From an uncultured Bacilli bacterium (GTDB lineage: Bacteria; Bacillota_I; Bacilli_A; RF39; UBA660): a stretch of DNA of 10,115 nucleotides. Numbering within the stretch: position 1 is the stretch's first letter; every line of letters starts with the position of its first letter. Below are positions 6,673 to 10,115 of this stretch, piece by piece. The notes below the pieces were generated by a model, which saw only the letters and a program-made list of their open reading frames with translations, was not told the origin of the DNA and did not search any database. Position numbers and translations under genes: made by a program. The DNA lies in the NCBI GenBank assembly GCA_947589375.1, contig CANQAO010000034.1, positions 1 through 10,115 of the forward strand. The letters are read 5' to 3'.

Positions 6673-7594
6673 ACTTGGTTGTTTTTGGTTTCGTAGTTTT
6701 TTTCGTAGTAGTTGTCTTAGGTGCAGCTTTTTTCGTTGTTGTCTTAGGTGCCGATTTAGCTATGGTTTTTTTAGTTGGGGTTACCTTTTTAGCAGCAGTT
6801 TTCTTTGAAGCGGTTTTCTTTGGAGTTGTTTTTGCAGTTACTGGTTTAACTTGTTCAGCTTGTTCTAAAGCTTCATAATCACCCGTTGTTGCTTCATACT
6901 CTTTTTTGATTTTGTCGTAGAAAAGCGCAAGTGTTACTGCAAAATAAGGAAATAACCATATATATAAGATTCCTAAAGTAAATAAACCTAAAATAAACCA
7001 ACCAATAAAACTTAGAATTAAAATGAAGTATTCAATAACATAATCAGCCATCATATCAAAGCTTTTCATTAAAGTAGCGCCGATTGGTAATTTTGGCTCA
7101 TCATATAAAACAAAATATGTTTGTGATAAAGTAATACCTATATAAACATTTACCATAATAATCGCAGCATTTAAGAATAATCCAAAGATGATTAAGATAA
7201 CAGCTGCAAATGTATTAATAGCAACTTGATGAGAGATTACCATTAATAGTGAACCAAAAGCTAAATATTCCATTAATGACATAATAAAGCCAATGACAAT
7301 TAAAATAACCGTAATGACTAAATATTTACTAAATAAGTTAGTTTCCTCAAATAAATCTTCAAATTTAACTCGTTTTTTCCTGGCAACATTTAAAATCATG
7401 CCTACAAATCCCATTGCGATTAAAGCATCAACTATTAGCGTAATAAGTGATGAAAGCCATGAAGCACCAATAGAACTAGCGATAAACGAACAACAACCCC
7501 CAAGTAGTATGAATAATAATAAACTAAGAATTAAAACCTGCCAGTTTCCTTTTAATCTTGCTTTAGCTTGTGCTTTTAATTTTGCATTATCCAT
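6671..7594 (-). CDS. DUF975 family integral membrane protein with Lys/Thr/Ala-rich C-terminal tail
   Basis: This 307-residue protein has the DUF975 layout: an N-terminal LKAQAKARLKGNW (6-18) like the family's RAxxxLKGNW start, then hydrophobic segments at about 19-43, 47-70, 89-115, 127-158 and 185-226. The last has the family-typical FIGWFILGLFTLGILYIWLF stretch (about 196-215). Molecular function is not known for the family. After a short acidic linker (232-248) comes an unusual tail (249-307) of Lys, Thr, Ala and Pro repeats, strongly basic and disordered, like histone H1 or bacterial H1-like tails. It contains a 9-residue repeat (APKTTTKKA, then APKTTTTKK). The tail is probably cytoplasmic and could bind nucleic acid or another polyanion (inference). 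The ATG has a strong AAGGAG site (7603-7608) 8 bases upstream. The gene has its own promoter and terminator and separates trmR from trhP1. Confidence 0.85.
   Translation of the reverse strand: MDNAKLKAQAKARLKGNWQVLILSLLLFILLGGCCSFIASSIGASWLSSLITLIVDALIAMGFVGMILNVARKKRVKFEDLFEETNLFSKYLVITVILIVIGFIMSLMEYLAFGSLLMVISHQVAINTFAAVILIIFGLFLNAAIIMVNVYIGITLSQTYFVLYDEPKLPIGATLMKSFDMMADYVIEYFILILSFIGWFILGLFTLGILYIWLFPYFAVTLALFYDKIKKEYEATTGDYEALEQAEQVKPVTAKTTPKKTASKKTAAKKVTPTKKTIAKSAPKTTTKKAAPKTTTTKKTTKPKTTK
6711..6751 (-). repeat. In-gene direct repeat coding for the basic tail
   Basis: On the plus strand the 14-mer GTTGTCTTAGGTGC occurs at 6711-6724 and again at 6738-6751, 27 bases (9 codons) apart. 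It encodes the two APKTTT units of the DUF975 tail. The identity at DNA level suggests recent expansion by slippage or duplication. Confidence 0.7.
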
Positions 7595-7618
7595 ATTATT
7601 TACTCCTTCCTATTATTA

Positions 7619-7649
7619 AGTATACCATAAAATTGTCGTTTTTTAACAA
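7619..7649 (-). promoter_or_regulatory. Extended -10 promoter of the DUF975 gene
   Basis: TGGTATACT (7619-7627) matches the extended -10 TGnTATAAT except for one base. The best -35 candidate, TTGTTA (7644-7649), is 19 bases away and lies in the T-run of the trmR terminator. The -35 is therefore weak and the extended -10 is the main evidence. Confidence 0.6.
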
Positions 7650-7677
7650 AAAAGAAAAAACTATTTAAAGTTTTTTC
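7648..7677 (-). terminator. AT-rich terminator behind trmR
   Basis: On the minus strand GAAAAAACT and AGTTTTTTC form a 9-bp stem with a 6-base loop, followed by six T residues. It includes the TAA stop of trmR. Only two pairs are G-C, so some readthrough into the DUF975 gene is likely. Confidence 0.6.
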
Positions 7678-8237
7678 CGACTAACGGCAATTCCATCGCC
7701 AATATTTAAAATTTTCGTTACAAATTCTTGATTATTAATTAAGAATTCTTTATAATTATTAATTTTTCTAACTAAGGCTCTTAAGTTTTTACTTTTAATA
7801 TGTTCATAGTTTTCGGTAAGCCCATGAAAAGATAAATTGTCAGTAATAATAACACCTTTGGGGTTTAAATTATGTTTATATTTTTCAAAAAATTTAATAT
7901 ATTGCGCTTTAGCCGCATCGATAAAGATTAAATCAAACTGTCCGTCCACATTAATATCTAAAGCATCGCCTAAAATTACATTTATTTGCTTTTGAACATT
8001 AAATTCTTGGATGTTTTTTAAGGCTTCATGATATCTAGCTTGATCTTTTTCAATTGTTACGATCTTTATTTTATCATCTACTAAAGCCATTTGGATTGCC
8101 GAATATCCAATTGCCGCACCAATCTCTAATATTTTTTTGACATTATGTTTTTTGATGTAGTCTTGCAAGAACAAAATTCCTTCTTTTTGCATAATCGGAA
8201 TATTGTTCTCTTTAGCATAAGCTTCTAACCTATCCAT
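7665..8237 (-). CDS. trmR: SAM-dependent O-methyltransferase, TrmR-like (tRNA 5-hydroxyuridine methyltransferase)
   Basis: In Bacillus the homologue YrrM/TrmR methylates 5-hydroxyuridine at tRNA position 34 to 5-methoxyuridine, which widens wobble decoding. This 190-residue class I methyltransferase shows the SAM loop LEIGAAIGYSAIQMA (37-51), TIEKD (61-65), GDALD (90-94), and the metal-site segments FIDAAKAQY (105-113) and ITDN (131-134). GDGIAVSRK closes the fold (180-188). IPIM (13-16) matches the family N-terminal segment. It is shorter than Bacillus TrmR (about 217) because roughly 25 N-terminal residues are absent. An in-frame TAA just upstream (12 codons before the ATG) with no start codon between rules out a longer form. 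AAGG lies close (3 bases) before the ATG. It overlaps mltG by 13 bases. The TrmR assignment is supported by trhP1/trhP2 nearby; a small-molecule O-methyltransferase is the alternative. Confidence 0.88.
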   Translation of the reverse strand: MDRLEAYAKENNIPIMQKEGILFLQDYIKKHNVKKILEIGAAIGYSAIQMALVDDKIKIVTIEKDQARYHEALKNIQEFNVQKQINVILGDALDINVDGQFDLIFIDAAKAQYIKFFEKYKHNLNPKGVIITDNLSFHGLTENYEHIKSKNLRALVRKINNYKEFLINNQEFVTKILNIGDGIAVSRKKL

Positions 8238-9307
8238 TTGCCTTCTTTTTTTAGTTTGGCAATTATGGCATTATGTTCATTTAAATTCTTGGTAAAATGA
8301 ACCTTTTTTTCGCTGTCAGCCACGAAATAATAACAATCAGTATCCGTGGGATTGATAGCCGCTTTAAGCGAACTTAGACTAGGATTATCAATCGGTCCCA
8401 TTGGCAAGCCTTTCATCGTTACACATGTAGTATTATACCCATTACAAGCATTAAGTTCTTCTTTAGTAAGTTTTTCAGTCATCGCTTTATGGGCTGCATA
8501 ATAGGTCGTAACATCGCTACCTAATGACCAATTATTATTAAGACGATTGTAAAATACACCTGATACTAAGGCTCTATCACTATCGGTTACGGCTTCTAAT
8601 TCAATTAAGGAAGCTAAAGTTATAAGCTGATGAAGGCTATAATTACTTTGGTCGACTAGTTCTTTTAAAGGCGTTAATTTTTTGTTGGTGTTTTCCATGA
8701 TTTTAGCTAAAAGATTATCTAAAGAGACTTCATTTTTTTCTAATACATAAGTGTCGGGATATAAATAACCTTCCAAATCGTAATAAATATTTGGATTTTT
8801 AACATCATCGGTAATAAACCAATATTTACTTTTTAAAGTATCGATATAAGTTTCATCAGATATTTTAGTTAAAAATTCTTCAGCCGTAATATCGGTTTTA
8901 TTTTCGATAATTTGGGCCATGGCTTGAACATTAATTCCTTCTCTAAAGGTGAGTTTGATACTAGTATCTTTAATCTTTTCTTTATTGCATAAAGTTTCGA
9001 CAATTTCCGAAACCGACATGGCAGCATTTAAATCATAAGTCCCCGCTTCGATTCTTTCAGGTTTATGTAATTTAAGGAAAATTTTATAGAAAAATTCTGA
9101 TTTAATTAATTTTTTTTCTTTGAGCATTCCAGCTATAGTGTAATAATTATTACCTTTATCAACTGTAATTGTAATTGCTTTGGTATTACTACTTACCGCA
9201 CTAGTTTCAAATTTATAAAGTCCTAAAAATACAACTATAACAAAAATAATAAGCACTATTAAAAATAGTGCCGTTTTTTTAAAAGAAAACTTACGTCGCT
9301 TAGGCAT
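8225..9307 (-). CDS. mltG: Endolytic murein transglycosylase MltG (YceG-like)
   Basis: MltG cleaves nascent peptidoglycan strands at the membrane and is thought to set glycan chain length. The 360-residue protein has a short basic cytoplasmic start (KRRKFSFKK), one membrane segment (about 13-31) and an extracellular YceG domain. A LysM-like subdomain lies at about 45-110. Landmarks are LEGYLYPDTY (178-187) and the catalytic-region motif LASLIELEA (231-239) followed by VFYNRL (251-256). The catalytic Glu is E236, by comparison with the E. coli ASIVEKE motif. GLPMGPIDNPSL (300-311) and HFTKNLNEHN (337-346) follow. The usual SDPT reads SDVTT here. Two cysteines, C288 and C295, sit in a short segment just before GLPMGPI and might pair outside the cell. 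It overlaps the DUF1292 gene by 8 bases. An AGAGG purine run lies about 13 bases upstream of the ATG. Confidence 0.95.
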   Translation of the reverse strand: MPKRRKFSFKKTALFLIVLIIFVIVVFLGLYKFETSAVSSNTKAITITVDKGNNYYTIAGMLKEKKLIKSEFFYKIFLKLHKPERIEAGTYDLNAAMSVSEIVETLCNKEKIKDTSIKLTFREGINVQAMAQIIENKTDITAEEFLTKISDETYIDTLKSKYWFITDDVKNPNIYYDLEGYLYPDTYVLEKNEVSLDNLLAKIMENTNKKLTPLKELVDQSNYSLHQLITLASLIELEAVTDSDRALVSGVFYNRLNNNWSLGSDVTTYYAAHKAMTEKLTKEELNACNGYNTTCVTMKGLPMGPIDNPSLSSLKAAINPTDTDCYYFVADSEKKVHFTKNLNEHNAIIAKLKKEGKWIG

Positions 9308-9617
9308 TCTCTGTTTGGCTTTCCTCTACTTGGTTTTGCATTTCTTCAAGAATTGTTTCAATAATTTTCCATTCTTTTTCAGTTTCAATTGGTTCAAGTG
9401 GCATAGCAGCCATTTCATCGCCTTCAGACACGTTTAAATCTGCAGGATTATAAATTGATGCGTAAACTCTAACATTACCTTCTTCATCGATTGAATTATC
9501 AGTATAAACTATGTAATTTTTATTAGTTTCTGGTGATTCAAACATAAATAATGTTTCACAATCAATTTGTCTTCCTTCAGCATCTACGGCTTTAAATTTT
9601 AATTCGTTCCCTTCCAT
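9300..9617 (-). CDS. DUF1292 family protein (YrzB-like)
   Basis: This small acidic protein of 105 residues belongs to DUF1292, a Bacillota family of unknown function that almost always sits beside ruvX, as yrzB does in Bacillus. The conserved core is CETLFMFESPETNKNYIVYTD (about 20-40) followed by EGNVRVYASIYNP. The end (about 80-105) is a charged, glutamine- and glutamate-rich helix. Two starts are possible. An ATG at 9624-9626 overlaps the ruvX stop as ATGA but directly abuts its AAAGG. The ATG at 9615-9617 has AAGG 9 bases upstream and is preferred. It is translated between ruvX and mltG, overlapping the latter by 8 bases. There is no catalytic motif. Confidence 0.88.
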   Translation of the reverse strand: MEGNELKFKAVDAEGRQIDCETLFMFESPETNKNYIVYTDNSIDEEGNVRVYASIYNPADLNVSEGDEMAAMPLEPIETEKEWKIIETILEEMQNQVEESQTENA

Positions 9618-9622
9618 CTTTA

Positions 9623-10039
9623 TCATCCTTTCTTATCTAAATATGTTTGTAATATGATATTAGCCGCTAGACTATCAATCTTTTTTTTACGTTTTTTTCG
9701 TGACAGATCAGCAGCTACCATATAACTTGTGGCTTCTTTAGTTGATAATCTTTCATCTTGTAAAACTACTTCGATTTTAAATTTTTGTTCTAAAGCATGC
9801 TTAAATTCTAAAGTAGTTAAAGCTCTAGGACCAACTGAATTATTCATGTTTTTAGGAAAACCTAAAACAATTTTTTCAATTGGCTCGCTTTCGATAATAG
9901 GGGTTAGTTTTAGAAGTGCATCGTGATAATCACCATCGGCAAATCTTAGAACGGTATAAGCCGTCGCAATCGTTTTCGTCACATCGGAAATGGCAACTCC
10001 AAGCGTGCGCGTGCCTAAATCTAAACCTAAGTATTTCAC
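9623..10039 (-). CDS. ruvX: RuvX/YqgF family Holliday junction resolvase-like, pre-16S rRNA nuclease
   Basis: This RNase H-fold protein is annotated as a putative Holliday junction resolvase; the E. coli homologue YqgF takes part in 16S rRNA 5'-end maturation. The sequence has YLGLDLGTRTLGVAISD (3-19) with the catalytic D7, VLGFPKNMNNSVGPRA (58-73), QDERLST (94-100) and KIDSLAANIILQTYL (120-134) with D122. An ATG at 10064-10066 would add nine residues, but it lies only one base past the -10 box, ahead of the likely transcription start. The GTG at 10037-10039, preceded by AGAGGGTGG (10044-10052), gives 138 residues, the same as Bacillus YrrK. It is the first gene of this unit and ends in TGA, which shows that TGA is a stop here. 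Confidence 0.94.
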   Translation of the reverse strand: MKYLGLDLGTRTLGVAISDVTKTIATAYTVLRFADGDYHDALLKLTPIIESEPIEKIVLGFPKNMNNSVGPRALTTLEFKHALEQKFKIEVVLQDERLSTKEATSYMVAADLSRKKRKKKIDSLAANIILQTYLDKKG

Positions 10040-10067
10040 TAAACCACCCTCTACTATGTACACCATT

Positions 10068-10096
10068 ATTTTAACATTTATTTGCAGTTTTGTACA
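10068..10096 (-). promoter_or_regulatory. Promoter of the ruvX-DUF1292-mltG-trmR unit
   Basis: TGTACA (10091-10096, 4 of 6 to TTGACA) and TAAAAT (10068-10073, 5 of 6 to TATAAT) are separated by exactly 17 bases. The predicted transcription start is near 10061, about 22 bases before the GTG start of ruvX. The bases to the window edge (10097-10115) hold no recognisable gene end. Confidence 0.5.
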
Positions 10097-10115
10097 GCTT
10101 TTTTTCTAATTATCT

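Noticed and set aside
6602..6878. Plus-strand frames opposite the DUF975 tail
   Set aside because: Their Phe/Val/Cys-rich composition is the complement of the Lys/Thr/Ala repeat codons. There is no start signal and the frame crosses a strong terminator hairpin.
7293..7619. Plus-strand 108-residue open frame
   Set aside because: It is antisense to the membrane-spanning part of the DUF975 protein, which has clear family features and signals on the minus strand.
1..10115. Mobile elements, CRISPR arrays, tRNA or rRNA genes
   Set aside because: No transposase or integrase, no regularly spaced repeats, and no cloverleaf or rRNA segments were found on either strand by reading.

Overview
The window is an AT-rich chromosomal stretch in which every convincing gene lies on the minus strand. 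The gene content and order (ruvX, a DUF1292 gene, mltG, trmR, two U32-family genes, greA) match the yrrK-yrzB-yrrL-yrrM-yrrN-yrrO-greA neighbourhood of Bacillus and its relatives. This points to a low-GC Bacillota, plausibly a lineage near Erysipelotrichales or the RF39-type Bacilli (inference). MltG implies a peptidoglycan wall. TGA is used as a stop (end of ruvX), so this is not a Mycoplasma-type code.

In transcription order, from the right edge leftwards, there are four units. Unit 1 is ruvX, DUF1292, mltG and trmR: tightly packed genes with a sigma-A-like promoter in front and a weak AT-rich terminator behind. Unit 2 is a single gene for a DUF975 membrane protein with a histone-H1-like Lys/Thr/Ala tail, with its own extended -10 promoter and a strong terminator. 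Unit 3 is trhP1, trhP2 and greA. Its promoter abuts the unit 2 terminator, a second promoter for greA lies inside the end of trhP2, and a terminator follows greA. Unit 4 is a pyruvate-kinase-family gene plus a glycoside hydrolase family 31 gene, with an extended -10 promoter, a leader holding a 35-bp dyad, and a terminator after the second gene. The last ~125 bases on the left are noncoding, with hairpins and a possible promoter reading out of the window.

Units 1 and 3 together hold a tRNA wobble-uridine pathway: TrhP1/TrhP2 hydroxylate U34 to ho5U and TrmR methylates it to mo5U. The DUF975 gene has come between these steps. The most unusual region is unit 4. Both enzymes keep their overall fold signatures but lack residues normally needed for catalysis. 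The GH31 protein has Lys where the acid/base Asp should be. The pyruvate kinase has changes at the K+ and Mg2+ sites and in the Thr-Gln-Met loop. Two adjacent degenerate carbohydrate enzymes in one operon, behind a structured leader, suggest either altered chemistry or a non-catalytic role such as sensing or regulation. This is inference and needs alignment and assay.
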